Source: Bacteroidales bacterium UBA3754
GTDB lineage: Bacteria > Bacteroidota > Bacteroidia > Bacteroidales > UBA1715
Direction: 5' to 3'
DNA: 47,694 nucleotides
Assembly: GCA_002371705.1 (NCBI GenBank)
Contig: DFGI01000008.1
Coordinates: forward strand, 1-47,694
Of the stretch, positions 8,570 through 16,511 are shown piece after piece; position 1 is the stretch's first letter, and each line of letters starts with the position of its first letter. A program made the position numbers and the translations under genes. The notes under the pieces are model-generated. The model did no database searches. It was not told the origin of the DNA and was given only the letters and a program-made list of their open reading frames with translations.

Positions 8570-11500
8570 CTAATCCTTTATCAACGCATCCTGATTCTTC
8601 ACACCCGATTGCAACGACGAACTGATGGTTTGCTTCAGATGAAGGACTCGTTCGTCAACAACACCACGTTTTTCAGGCTTGTACAACTTTTTATACTCGC
8701 ATTTCCCAAGTTTATACTTGAGGTCGTCAAGCGTACCGCCAATGTTCAATCCAAGTTTTATGGGTAACGGACATTTTGTCAACGAAATATGATAGTTGCA
8801 CGACATATCCAGATTGTGGTGTCCCGCAAGCACTGCCTGATATTTATCCATAGAAACCACAAACGGATATAGTTCTATTTCATCACGATATACAGTCATT
8901 TCCACATCGATGCTATCAACTACGTTTTTCGTTTTCTTTTTGTTGAACAACAACATTTTTGAAATCGTTTCATAGGTTTCGTTATCCATCACCACAAGGT
9001 CCCTACCCTTAATGGCAGCGGCACCAAGCAAAGTTGAATATTTCGGATCGTAGTTCGACTTCAAGTATGTTTCGGCAGCCAAGTGGAATTCCGCCTTGCC
9101 CGAAAATGATTTCAACATTGGCACAATGGTATCGATGTCGGGAATCATATCAATCAAATCGGCGATGCTGATATCAATCAAGTGGAAATCAAATCCAGCG
9201 AACAAGTGGTTTTTGCGTGGCGAACGATATGTTGCCGTAAGTTGCATTTGCGCGGCATCGCAGGTGAAACCCATTTCTTCGAGCACCAGCACTCCATCGC
9301 GGATTGTTAATCCGCCGCCCACGTGTTCTATCACTTTTTTACCAACAAGCGCCTTCTTTATGTCGGTGTTCATCACCACATCAACACCAAGGGGAACCAT
9401 AAACGGATTGTCTTCTTCCGCCACAACGGTAGATTCCGTTTCCTCGGTTTTCGCAAGTTCCTCCTTCGGAGCTTCCGTAGCCACTTCGGTTGTGTCGCCA
9501 AAACCACTCACCAAATCCATAAGCTCCATCACATCAGTGTAATCGGAAGTGAATTGCAGGTCGCCCTTCAACAAATCCTCGCCATTAATATAGTCGGCAA
9601 TATTCTTGATGATACCAGTCAATTGGAAGTCGGAATTACCAAGAATTATCTTGCTTTGGTCGATTTTGAACTGCTTCTTATTAAATTCGCAGGCAATCTT
9701 CGACACCTTGATAGGTTTTTCGATTGCGCTCACCGAAATTTGTCCTTGATTGAAATTCAGAACAACATCGGGGTTCCATTGCAAAATTACATCTTCTTGA
9801 TTTTCATCATATTCCGCTTTTGCTTTTAAAGAAATATTTCCCGTCCGCGCAGCAACATCCTCCGCCACTTTCGCATAAATGCTGTCACAGTTGAACACAC
9901 ACGCATAGCCTGTATTTTTGCCTTTCGGGAACATTTTTGCCGTTCCTTTCGGATTGCGTACCGTTGCCGAAATTGTGTCGGTATCCATTATGTAGTCAAT
10001 ATTTTTAAGCGCAAAATCGCAAGCAACGGCTAAATCCTTTGTGGTGTCCATTACGTCAGAAACGCCAATACGGAACTTCGCGCCTTCCAAATCAGTTTTG
10101 AAGAAATCAGTCATCATTACATGCAGAAATTCACTCTTCACATCTAAGTCAATAACCTCCTTGAATTCGTTCTGCACACGTTCGCTCGGCAATTTAAAAT
10201 CAACTGCGATTTTGTTGGTGCTCACAAATGTTGAGTCAGCATAAATCACATCCAAATCGCTCAAATTCACGGTTCCATTTGCATGAATCCGTTTCAAATC
10301 CACGTTTGTGAGCGCATCCATATCGCATTTCACCGTAGCCACAGCATCAACCCAACCAGTAACAAAAACATCTTCGGGTATTTCGTTTTTCACATCAAGC
10401 AGGCTCACACGGGCATTCGCTTTTATATCGAAAATCATTTTGTTCAACAAATCCTGAATATCGCCAGAAATGGACACCATTGATTTCCCTGTTTTTGCTG
10501 AGACAGAATGGATTTTCACAGCGGAATTTTTCTCATCGTTCAAATCAATATCAGCATGCACGTTTGCCTCCACATCATACAAATCGTGCCCCAGCCCTTC
10601 TACCACGACAGAACCTTTCGAATATGTGGCATCGGCGCTCACAAGCGGCATAAGAGTATCGTTCATAATGCCACGCACATTTCCTGAAAGTTGAAGGTCG
10701 CCATCAACGGTAATGCCGTCAAGATATTCCTTCAGCATTTCCTCGGGAACAAGTTTAAACAACGCAGGCAGGTTGATTTCGTTAGTCGAAAAATTCAAGT
10801 CCATACGGATGTCGTCGCCCACTTCAGCATTTCCCGTTACGGAAATTTGATGCTGCTCGATGGCAAACAACGCTTTGTCCAACACTATTTTTGTAGTGTC
10901 GAGCATCAAATCAAGTGGCAAAACAGCCGACACGAGCAACGAATCAGCATAGCGAGTGGAATCCATCACAGCGGAAACATCGTGGAACGTGCATTTTGCA
11001 GTTCCATTCAACCTATTGTAACTCGCCAAGTTTCCCGAAAATTCAGCGTCGAAAGCACCCAGCGAAGCCATCAGCTGCGTGGAATCCGTCATTGCGAAAT
11101 CAATCGCACCCGTTTTCAAATTTAAGTCAGTAGTAATATCGTCGCCTTCCATAAGCACATTCGCATCAAGATTGATGTTTTGAATTGATGCGTTCAAATG
11201 CGAAGGAACATCTGTGTAAGAAGCAGAAATATTCGTCAGTTTTACTTCCTTGATATTCAGTTGGTTAAAAGGCATGGCCGAACTGGTGTCTTCCACAGCA
11301 GTTGTATCGGTAACAAACACATCGTAGTTCGCCACGCTGTCGGCATTCACATAAATTGAGGCAAATGTATTGTCAACATACACACCATTAATAACAATGT
11401 TGCTGTTTGTTAGATATTCATTTACATCAACCGTCGCCACCAAGCTTTTGATATACGCCACCGTGTCGGACGGCGCGCCATCCATAGGATTGATTAGGGC

Positions 11501-11725
11501 AAGATTGTTAAGCCGCAGCCCAAAATGCGGGAATGTACTGAAAAACGTAAGGTCAACCGTATCGAGTTCGGTCTGACAAGTTACAAACGCAGGAATATAA
11601 CTTTTAACGATAGGAGTAAGTTTCGCAGGTGTAAAGACGAACCAAACGACTATACAAACAGCAATCACCGACACGCCCACAATTGAGCCAAGCGAGATTG
11701 CAAGGATTTTAAGTAGTTTTTTCAT
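8570..11725 (-). CDS. Large AsmA-like family envelope protein
   Basis: 1051 residues. One N-terminal membrane anchor (about residues 6-31), followed by FTPAKLTPIVKSYIPAF and a long beta-rich periplasmic region with the repeating AsmA pattern of short strands (for example FPHFGLRLNNLALINP near residue 66). A low-complexity acidic stretch (about residues 730-760: EAPKEELAKTEETE) separates it from an AsmA-like C-terminal region (IRDGVLVLEEMGF, LDMSCNYHISLT, GLNIGGTLDDLKYKL). AsmA-family proteins belong to the same bridge-like lipid-transfer superfamily as TamB and affect outer-membrane lipid balance. It starts 6 bases past the stop of a lipocalin-like lipoprotein gene, so the two are surely co-transcribed. 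No better symbol than AsmA-like can be justified. Confidence 0.88.
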   Translation of the reverse strand: MKKLLKILAISLGSIVGVSVIAVCIVVWFVFTPAKLTPIVKSYIPAFVTCQTELDTVDLTFFSTFPHFGLRLNNLALINPMDGAPSDTVAYIKSLVATVDVNEYLTNSNIVINGVYVDNTFASIYVNADSVANYDVFVTDTTAVEDTSSAMPFNQLNIKEVKLTNISASYTDVPSHLNASIQNINLDANVLMEGDDITTDLNLKTGAIDFAMTDSTQLMASLGAFDAEFSGNLASYNRLNGTAKCTFHDVSAVMDSTRYADSLLVSAVLPLDLMLDTTKIVLDKALFAIEQHQISVTGNAEVGDDIRMDLNFSTNEINLPALFKLVPEEMLKEYLDGITVDGDLQLSGNVRGIMNDTLMPLVSADATYSKGSVVVEGLGHDLYDVEANVHADIDLNDEKNSAVKIHSVSAKTGKSMVSISGDIQDLLNKMIFDIKANARVSLLDVKNEIPEDVFVTGWVDAVATVKCDMDALTNVDLKRIHANGTVNLSDLDVIYADSTFVSTNKIAVDFKLPSERVQNEFKEVIDLDVKSEFLHVMMTDFFKTDLEGAKFRIGVSDVMDTTKDLAVACDFALKNIDYIMDTDTISATVRNPKGTAKMFPKGKNTGYACVFNCDSIYAKVAEDVAARTGNISLKAKAEYDENQEDVILQWNPDVVLNFNQGQISVSAIEKPIKVSKIACEFNKKQFKIDQSKIILGNSDFQLTGIIKNIADYINGEDLLKGDLQFTSDYTDVMELMDLVSGFGDTTEVATEAPKEELAKTEETESTVVAEEDNPFMVPLGVDVVMNTDIKKALVGKKVIEHVGGGLTIRDGVLVLEEMGFTCDAAQMQLTATYRSPRKNHLFAGFDFHLIDISIADLIDMIPDIDTIVPMLKSFSGKAEFHLAAETYLKSNYDPKYSTLLGAAAIKGRDLVVMDNETYETISKMLLFNKKKTKNVVDSIDVEMTVYRDEIELYPFVVSMDKYQAVLAGHHNLDMSCNYHISLTKCPLPIKLGLNIGGTLDDLKYKLGKCEYKKLYKPEKRGVVDERVLHLKQTISSSLQSGVKNQDALIKD

Positions 11726-11731
11726 GGCTTT

Positions 11732-12076
11732 TTATTGCTTTGTGAATGTAAATGTCTTTCCTCCAGATGTTTCGTAAACCAACGTAGTGGCAGTTAATGT
11801 TTTAATAGTGAATGTTTTAGGAACGACACCGGAACTTCCTTCCATCTGATGATAACGAGTAAGCGTCTCTTTTTCCAGTTCCCACGTAAACGTTTGTGCT
11901 TCTTCTTCTGTAACATCATCAGCCTCATCCCATGTAGAGCCGTTTCCCGAAGCATTGTATTTTTCGTAAAGTGTTCCTGACTGCCATTTTCCGTACAAAT
12001 CGGCGACATCAAATTTTTTCTTGTCGCAACCAGCAAAAAGAAACAATACAGCAAGAGTAAAAATTATTTTTTTCAT
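11732..12076 (-). CDS. Lipocalin-like lipoprotein
   Basis: 114 residues. The ATG at 12074-12076 opens a lipoprotein signal MKKIIFTLAVLFLFAGC with the cysteine at residue 17. The mature protein starts DKKKFDVADLYGKWQSGT; the [DL]-x-GKW motif followed by short alternating strands (TFTWELEKETLTRYH, TFTIKTLTATTLVYET, KTFTFTKQ) is the pattern of small lipocalin-like domains common in Bacteroidales lipoproteins. Ligand unknown. It sits 4 bases after the upstream gene and 6 bases before the AsmA-like gene, so the three form one operon; lipid-related cargo is an inference from that context. Confidence 0.75.
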   Translation of the reverse strand: MKKIIFTLAVLFLFAGCDKKKFDVADLYGKWQSGTLYEKYNASGNGSTWDEADDVTEEEAQTFTWELEKETLTRYHQMEGSSGVVPKTFTIKTLTATTLVYETSGGKTFTFTKQ

Positions 12077-12080
12077 AGGG

Positions 12081-12803
12081 CTATTCTGATTTAATTTCTT
12101 CGGTATTTTGCACATTTTCAGTTAATTCCGATTTTCGCCACACATACGAGATACCATATTGCGCACAAGCTTCACGACGCTGGTCAGGCGGAAGATTTTG
12201 AAAGTGGGCTTCAACTTCGTTCCAAATTTCCTGTATAATAGCATCGCCACGTTCACGCAAGTCATTAATAAAATCCGATGTACGTTGGTCGTAGGTCTGA
12301 CGGAATTCATTGGAACGTGCCGCAGCGGCAAATTTTTCGTACTCAATTTTCACCATCGAAATACGAGGATTTGTCATATATGTGCCGCCAGCCGCAGAAC
12401 GCTTTGCCTCGCCGTCAATCAGCCGTTTCCCCCATTCAAGGATTTCCTCGGTGGTTTCAAGACTTGGAAGTTTTTTCCCTTTTAATCCATAAAAATCACG
12501 GGAATTTGGCTTCATCTCGCCACGGAGAATTGCCATATTCAGCACTTGAATGAAGTGCGAGATGTACATTTTCGCGCGTTTTTGCATCATCGAAAAGTTC
12601 GCACCTTTCTCCACCGACTGCGAATACGAAGAACGGCATTGCAAAATTCCACTTCGCAACGAAGGAAGAAAAAATTTCGCCCGTAACAACAGCGCCGGCG
12701 ATATGGCACACTCATTCATCGACACGCTTGAGCCCTTGTCGATGGCAGCTTGCAAGGCTCTCACCCGAGCCGCATCAGTATTGGGAAGTCTTCTATAAGG
12801 CAT
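12081..12803 (-). CDS. Conserved hypothetical protein heading the AsmA-like operon
   Basis: 240 residues, no signal peptide and no membrane segment. The N-terminus MPYRRLPNTDAARVRAL is one I associate with a protein family seen in Bacteroidales, but I know of no function. It is rich in Arg, Glu and Ala, apparently all helical, with segments QNLPPDQRREACAQYGISYVW and GGTYMTNPRISM that could be family hallmarks. The start is fixed by a TAgaTTTG -7 element just upstream (12826-12833). It is the first gene of a three-gene row with the lipocalin-like lipoprotein and the AsmA-like protein. No function is proposed. Confidence 0.7.
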   Translation of the reverse strand: MPYRRLPNTDAARVRALQAAIDKGSSVSMNECAISPALLLRAKFFLPSLRSGILQCRSSYSQSVEKGANFSMMQKRAKMYISHFIQVLNMAILRGEMKPNSRDFYGLKGKKLPSLETTEEILEWGKRLIDGEAKRSAAGGTYMTNPRISMVKIEYEKFAAAARSNEFRQTYDQRTSDFINDLRERGDAIIQEIWNEVEAHFQNLPPDQRREACAQYGISYVWRKSELTENVQNTEEIKSE

Positions 12804-12825
12804 ACCTAACTTAATTTAATGACTA

Positions 12826-12833
12826 CAAATCTA
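12826..12833 (-). promoter_or_regulatory. Candidate -7 element of the 240-residue protein / AsmA-like operon
   Basis: TAGATTTG on the minus strand matches TAnnTTTG and ends 22 bases before the ATG. The nearest upstream TTG gives a spacer of 23, slightly long. The rest of the 246-base divergent gap to 13050 is AT-rich and holds the acyl-CoA ligase promoters and a palindrome, described separately. Confidence 0.45.
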
Positions 12834-12956
12834 AACAATCTTTTCATATCTATGCACAAGATTATTAGAAATTTACATTTTTACGAAGAAATAATTATTT
12901 TTTCATAATCTTGTATTCGCAACAAAAGAGACTACAACTCTCGTGGAAAAATTCTG

Positions 12957-12964
12957 TATTTTTG
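12957..12964 (+). promoter_or_regulatory. Distal candidate -7 element of the acyl-CoA ligase operon
   Basis: TATTTTTG matches TAnnTTTG. The implied start of transcription near 12970 lies just before the palindrome at 12977-13000, so a transcript from here would carry that hairpin at its 5' end. Confidence 0.35.
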
Positions 12965-12976
12965 GGCTGGGCAAAG

Positions 12977-13000
12977 AAAGGAAAAAACGTTTTTTCCTTT
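12977..13000. promoter_or_regulatory. Perfect 24-bp palindrome upstream of the acyl-CoA ligase gene
   Basis: Two 12-base arms, AAAGGAAAAAAC and its exact complement, meet at a central CG. The right arm runs into more T. It lies between the two candidate -7 elements and covers the -33 zone of the proximal one. It could be an operator, for instance for a fatty-acid-responsive repressor, or a hairpin that attenuates the distal transcript. It lies between divergent genes, so it is not an ordinary end-of-gene terminator. Confidence 0.5.
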
Positions 13001-13019
13001 TTTATTTACCGAATTTGTA

Positions 13020-13027
13020 TAAGTTTG
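13020..13027 (+). promoter_or_regulatory. Proximal candidate -7 element of the acyl-CoA ligase operon
   Basis: TAAGTTTG matches TAnnTTTG and ends 22 bases before the ATG at 13050, giving a leader of about 17 bases. No TTG is present at the -33 position; that region is the right arm of the 24-bp palindrome. Confidence 0.4.
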
Positions 13028-13049
13028 CCCCGAACTAACAAAGTAAAAA

Positions 13050-14834
13050 ATGGAAGTTACACGAATTTTTGACCTTTTGGGTCAAGACAAAGAACAACAA
13101 GCAAACAGCGAATACTGCGATAAAGGAGTAGCACTGGCTCACAAAGTAAATGGCGAATGGATTAAATATTCAATCGAAGAATATATTGAAAATGTTAATA
13201 ATGTAAGTTACGCTCTGCTTTCGCTCGGCATCGAGCCAGGCGACAAAGTGGGAATCGTAAGTGGCAACCGCCCCGAATGGAACTTTCTCGACATGGGCGT
13301 TATGCAGATTGGTGCTGTTCCCGTGCCAATTTACCCGACAATCAGTCAGGAAGATTATCGGTATATTTTGAACCACGCCGAAGTAAAATTGCTTTTCATT
13401 GAAGGAAAGGAACTTCGAAAAAAAATCGAGCCGATTCTGTCCGAATGCACGTCAATCAAGGAAATCTTCACATTTGTGAACCAAAACAGCGGATACCGCT
13501 ATTTCCAACAATTGGTTGACCTCGGAAAAGAAAACCCGCAGCCCGAAAAGGTTGAAGCACTGAAAGCAACAGTTAAGCCAAACGATTTGGCAACAATCAT
13601 TTATACATCGGGGACAACAGGAAATCCGAAAGGTGTGATGCTTTCGCACAACAACATTTTAATGAATGTGAAGAATGTGGTGGAACTGCTACATAAAGAA
13701 AACCGCGTTGTGATGAGCTGCCTACCGTTGTGCCACGCATACGAACGTATGTTGATGTACGCATATCATTACGTAGGCGCGTCGATTTACTATTCGGATT
13801 TGGCTCTTATTGCTGACAATCTGAAAGAAGTTCATCCAACAATTATGTGCGCTGTGCCGCGTCTGTTGGAAAAAATCTACGACAAACTCTATATGGCTGG
13901 CAAAAAACAGCCGTTCATTACAAAGAAAATCTACTATTGGGCGGTTGATTTGGCTACGAAATACAAATTAGACCCATCGAAACGTTCGTGGTGGTACAAT
14001 CTTCGCCACAAATTCGCCGACAAAATGGTATATTCAAAATGGCGCGACGCACTTGGTGCCGTACGATTGACGCAGGTCGTTTCGGGTGGTTCGGCTCTGC
14101 AACCTCGATTGGCGTCGTTCTTCCAAGCAATTGGAATGGTGATTTACGAAGGCTATGGATTGTCGGAAACGTCGCCGGTGATTGCCGTTGCCCGCGATGA
14201 GGCATACACTCACGAACCAGGCACGGTTGGATTGCCGTTGCCGGGCATTGAAGTAAGAATTGCCGAAAACGACGAACTTGTATGCCGCGGCCACAATGTA
14301 ATGCTTGGCTACTACAAGGACGAAGCAAAAACTAAAGAAGTAATCGACGCCGACGGTTGGTTCCACACTGGCGACACGGCTATCATCACTAAAAATGGTT
14401 TGGTGAAAATCACAGGTCGTATCAAGAGCTTGTTCAAAACATCGTTCGGGAAATACGTCAACCCTGAATTGATTGAAGAAAAATTCATGACTTCGCCGTT
14501 TATCAATGCAATTGTTGTTTGTGGCGAAAATCGTCAATACCCTGTGGCACTGATAGTTCCTGAATTTTCATGTTTGCGTACGTGGTGCGATTCCCACCAT
14601 GTTCCATTCAATTCTGAACAAGAAGTGGTGAAAAATCCGCAAGTAATTGCCCGTATTCAAAAAGAAGTTAAGAAATTCAACTCAAACTTTGCCGACTACG
14701 AACAAGTTAAGCGATTTACATTAATTCCAGAAGAATGGACACCGCAAAACGGTTTGCTTTCTCCAACGTTGAAAGTAAAACGAAAAGTTGTTCAGAAAAC
14801 CTATGCAGAGGAGTTGGAAAAGTTGTTTAATTAA
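13050..14834 (+). CDS. fadD: Long-chain fatty-acid-CoA ligase (AMP-forming)
   Basis: 594 residues, typical for bacterial and eukaryote-like long-chain acyl-CoA synthetases. It activates fatty acids to acyl-CoA with ATP. The AMP-binding P-loop TSGTTGNPKG starts at residue 186; other hallmarks are LPLCHAYERM, YEGYGLSETSPV, the motif GWFHTGDTA and GRIKSLFKTSFGKYVNPE, the hinge and start of the mobile C-terminal domain. No signal or clear membrane segment; probably a peripheral membrane enzyme. Its stop is 21 bases before sufC on the same strand, so sufC and sufD are probably read from the same transcript, an unexpected pairing. Confidence 0.93.
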   Translation: MEVTRIFDLLGQDKEQQANSEYCDKGVALAHKVNGEWIKYSIEEYIENVNNVSYALLSLGIEPGDKVGIVSGNRPEWNFLDMGVMQIGAVPVPIYPTISQEDYRYILNHAEVKLLFIEGKELRKKIEPILSECTSIKEIFTFVNQNSGYRYFQQLVDLGKENPQPEKVEALKATVKPNDLATIIYTSGTTGNPKGVMLSHNNILMNVKNVVELLHKENRVVMSCLPLCHAYERMLMYAYHYVGASIYYSDLALIADNLKEVHPTIMCAVPRLLEKIYDKLYMAGKKQPFITKKIYYWAVDLATKYKLDPSKRSWWYNLRHKFADKMVYSKWRDALGAVRLTQVVSGGSALQPRLASFFQAIGMVIYEGYGLSETSPVIAVARDEAYTHEPGTVGLPLPGIEVRIAENDELVCRGHNVMLGYYKDEAKTKEVIDADGWFHTGDTAIITKNGLVKITGRIKSLFKTSFGKYVNPELIEEKFMTSPFINAIVVCGENRQYPVALIVPEFSCLRTWCDSHHVPFNSEQEVVKNPQVIARIQKEVKKFNSNFADYEQVKRFTLIPEEWTPQNGLLSPTLKVKRKVVQKTYAEELEKLFN

Positions 14835-14855
14835 GTCACAGCGTTTTTTGATACA

Positions 14856-15620
14856 ATGTTAACTATAAAGAATTTACACGCGTCCGTTAATGGAAAGGAA
14901 ATTCTGAAAGGAATTAACCTAACGGTAAATCCGGGCGAAATTCATGCGATAATGGGACCGAACGGTTCAGGAAAAAGTACGTTGTCGAGCGTGCTTGCAG
15001 GTCGCGATATATATACTGTCACCGAAGGAGAAGTAACATTCAACGGAAAAGACTTGCTTTCGCTCACACCCGACCAACGCGCGTGTGAAGGCTTGTTTTT
15101 AGCATTCCAATATCCCGTAGAAATTCCTGGCATTTCGATGACGAATTTTATGAAAGCTGCCATCGATGCCAAATGCGCATATCTCGGCATTGAACCACCT
15201 TCGCCAACGGAATTCCTTAAAATGATGAAGAATAACAGCGAACTCGTCGGATTGCCGAATAAGCTATCAGGACGCTCGGTGAACGAAGGATATTCTGGCG
15301 GTGAGAAAAAGAAAAATGACATTTTCCAAATGGCAATGTTAGAGCCAAAACTTGCCATTCTTGACGAAACCGACAGCGGTCTCGACATTGACGCACTACG
15401 CATTGTTTCCGATGGAGTGAACAAGCTCAAAACCCCCGACAATGCGTATATTGTAATTACCCACTACCAGCGTCTGCTTGATTACATTGTTCCTGATGTT
15501 GTGCATGTACTCTACGATGGAAGAATCATAAAAACAGGCGACAAAACTCTTGCTCTCGAACTCGAAGAGAAAGGGTACGAATGGATTACGAAAAACAGCT
15601 CGGAATGGGAAACATTGTAA
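14856..15620 (+). CDS. sufC: Fe-S cluster assembly ATPase SufC
   Basis: 254 residues, usual length. SufC is the ABC-type ATPase of the SufBC2D scaffold complex that builds Fe-S clusters. Walker A GPNGSGKST (near residue 34), the SufC-specific signature YSGGEKKKNDIFQM and Walker B AILDETDSGLDID are intact, as is the H-loop region VITHYQRLLDY. sufD overlaps its 3' end. sufB, which normally precedes sufC, is absent: the upstream gene is the acyl-CoA ligase. Confidence 0.97.
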   Translation: MLTIKNLHASVNGKEILKGINLTVNPGEIHAIMGPNGSGKSTLSSVLAGRDIYTVTEGEVTFNGKDLLSLTPDQRACEGLFLAFQYPVEIPGISMTNFMKAAIDAKCAYLGIEPPSPTEFLKMMKNNSELVGLPNKLSGRSVNEGYSGGEKKKNDIFQMAMLEPKLAILDETDSGLDIDALRIVSDGVNKLKTPDNAYIVITHYQRLLDYIVPDVVHVLYDGRIIKTGDKTLALELEEKGYEWITKNSSEWETL

Positions 15621-16510
15621 ATCCACGTGTGCAAGAACTTATTTCGGAATGTTTTCCAAAAGAACTTTCCTTCGATGCGCTCTATGTGTTTTCCGATGGA
15701 AAAATCAACGGTTCGGGAAATAGCATAGTTTTAGAGGGGAAGAAACGCGTATGCCTTTGTTTCCTTGATATGCGCTCGTTTTCGTATGTCGTGCATGTGG
15801 CAAAGACTGCGGATATCACGCTTTATACATGCTACGAAAACGAATCGTCAAGCGACGTGCATATCTCTTGTGACGAAAATTCTGTCTGTGAACAGATGGT
15901 TCTGCAAATGGAAAGCTCCAAACAGAATATTTTTGTCTGCCAAGGACGGAATTCAACGTATCGTGGCGGCTATTTCCAGCTTTCAGGAAAACAAGATACT
16001 ATACGATTATTTATAGACAAAGACAGCGAGAATGCCAACACCGATTTGTTCGGTGTGTTTTTTCCTGTTTCCGACAATGAATATTCAATAGAAACCCGTG
16101 TGAACCACAACAGTCCACTGTGCGAAACCGAAGAATTATTCCGTGGCATAGCCGATGATTCCGCTTCGGGAACATTTTCAGGATTGGTGTATGTGGCGAA
16201 AGGCGCACAAAAAACTACCGCACGGCAGCAGAATAGAAACATCCTTTTGTCAAACAATGCCCGAATCCACAGCGAACCACAATTGGAAATCTACGCCGAC
16301 GATGTGGTTTGCAACCACGGCAGCAGTACAGGACAAATTGACGATGAAGCCTTATGGTACATGCAATCCCGTGGAATCAATAAGACCACGGCAATGCGTC
16401 TTCTTGTAGCAGGATTTGCAGGCGATGTGCTGCAAAAAGTCACCGATGAGAATCTTCGTTCAAAAATCGAAGAGAAAATCGTTTGGACACTAAATGAAGA
16501 TAGAAAATAA
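15581..16510 (+). CDS. sufD: Fe-S cluster assembly protein SufD (short form)
   Basis: 309 residues from ATG 15581, or 301 from ATG 15605; both starts lie inside the end of sufC. The first is kept because AGAAAGGG precedes it at ribosome-binding distance. SufD forms the SufBC2D scaffold with SufB and SufC. The C-terminal signature VVCNHGSSTGQIDDEALWYMQSRGI (residues about 254-278) is the conserved SufB/SufD core, including the histidine after Asn, and the middle is beta-helical. The protein is clearly shorter than the ~420-450 residues usual for SufD; the missing part is the N-terminal helical region. Neither sufB nor sufS follows; the next gene converges with one base between the stops. Confidence 0.88.
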   Translation: MDYEKQLGMGNIVNPRVQELISECFPKELSFDALYVFSDGKINGSGNSIVLEGKKRVCLCFLDMRSFSYVVHVAKTADITLYTCYENESSSDVHISCDENSVCEQMVLQMESSKQNIFVCQGRNSTYRGGYFQLSGKQDTIRLFIDKDSENANTDLFGVFFPVSDNEYSIETRVNHNSPLCETEELFRGIADDSASGTFSGLVYVAKGAQKTTARQQNRNILLSNNARIHSEPQLEIYADDVVCNHGSSTGQIDDEALWYMQSRGINKTTAMRLLVAGFAGDVLQKVTDENLRSKIEEKIVWTLNEDRK

Positions 16511-16511
16511 C

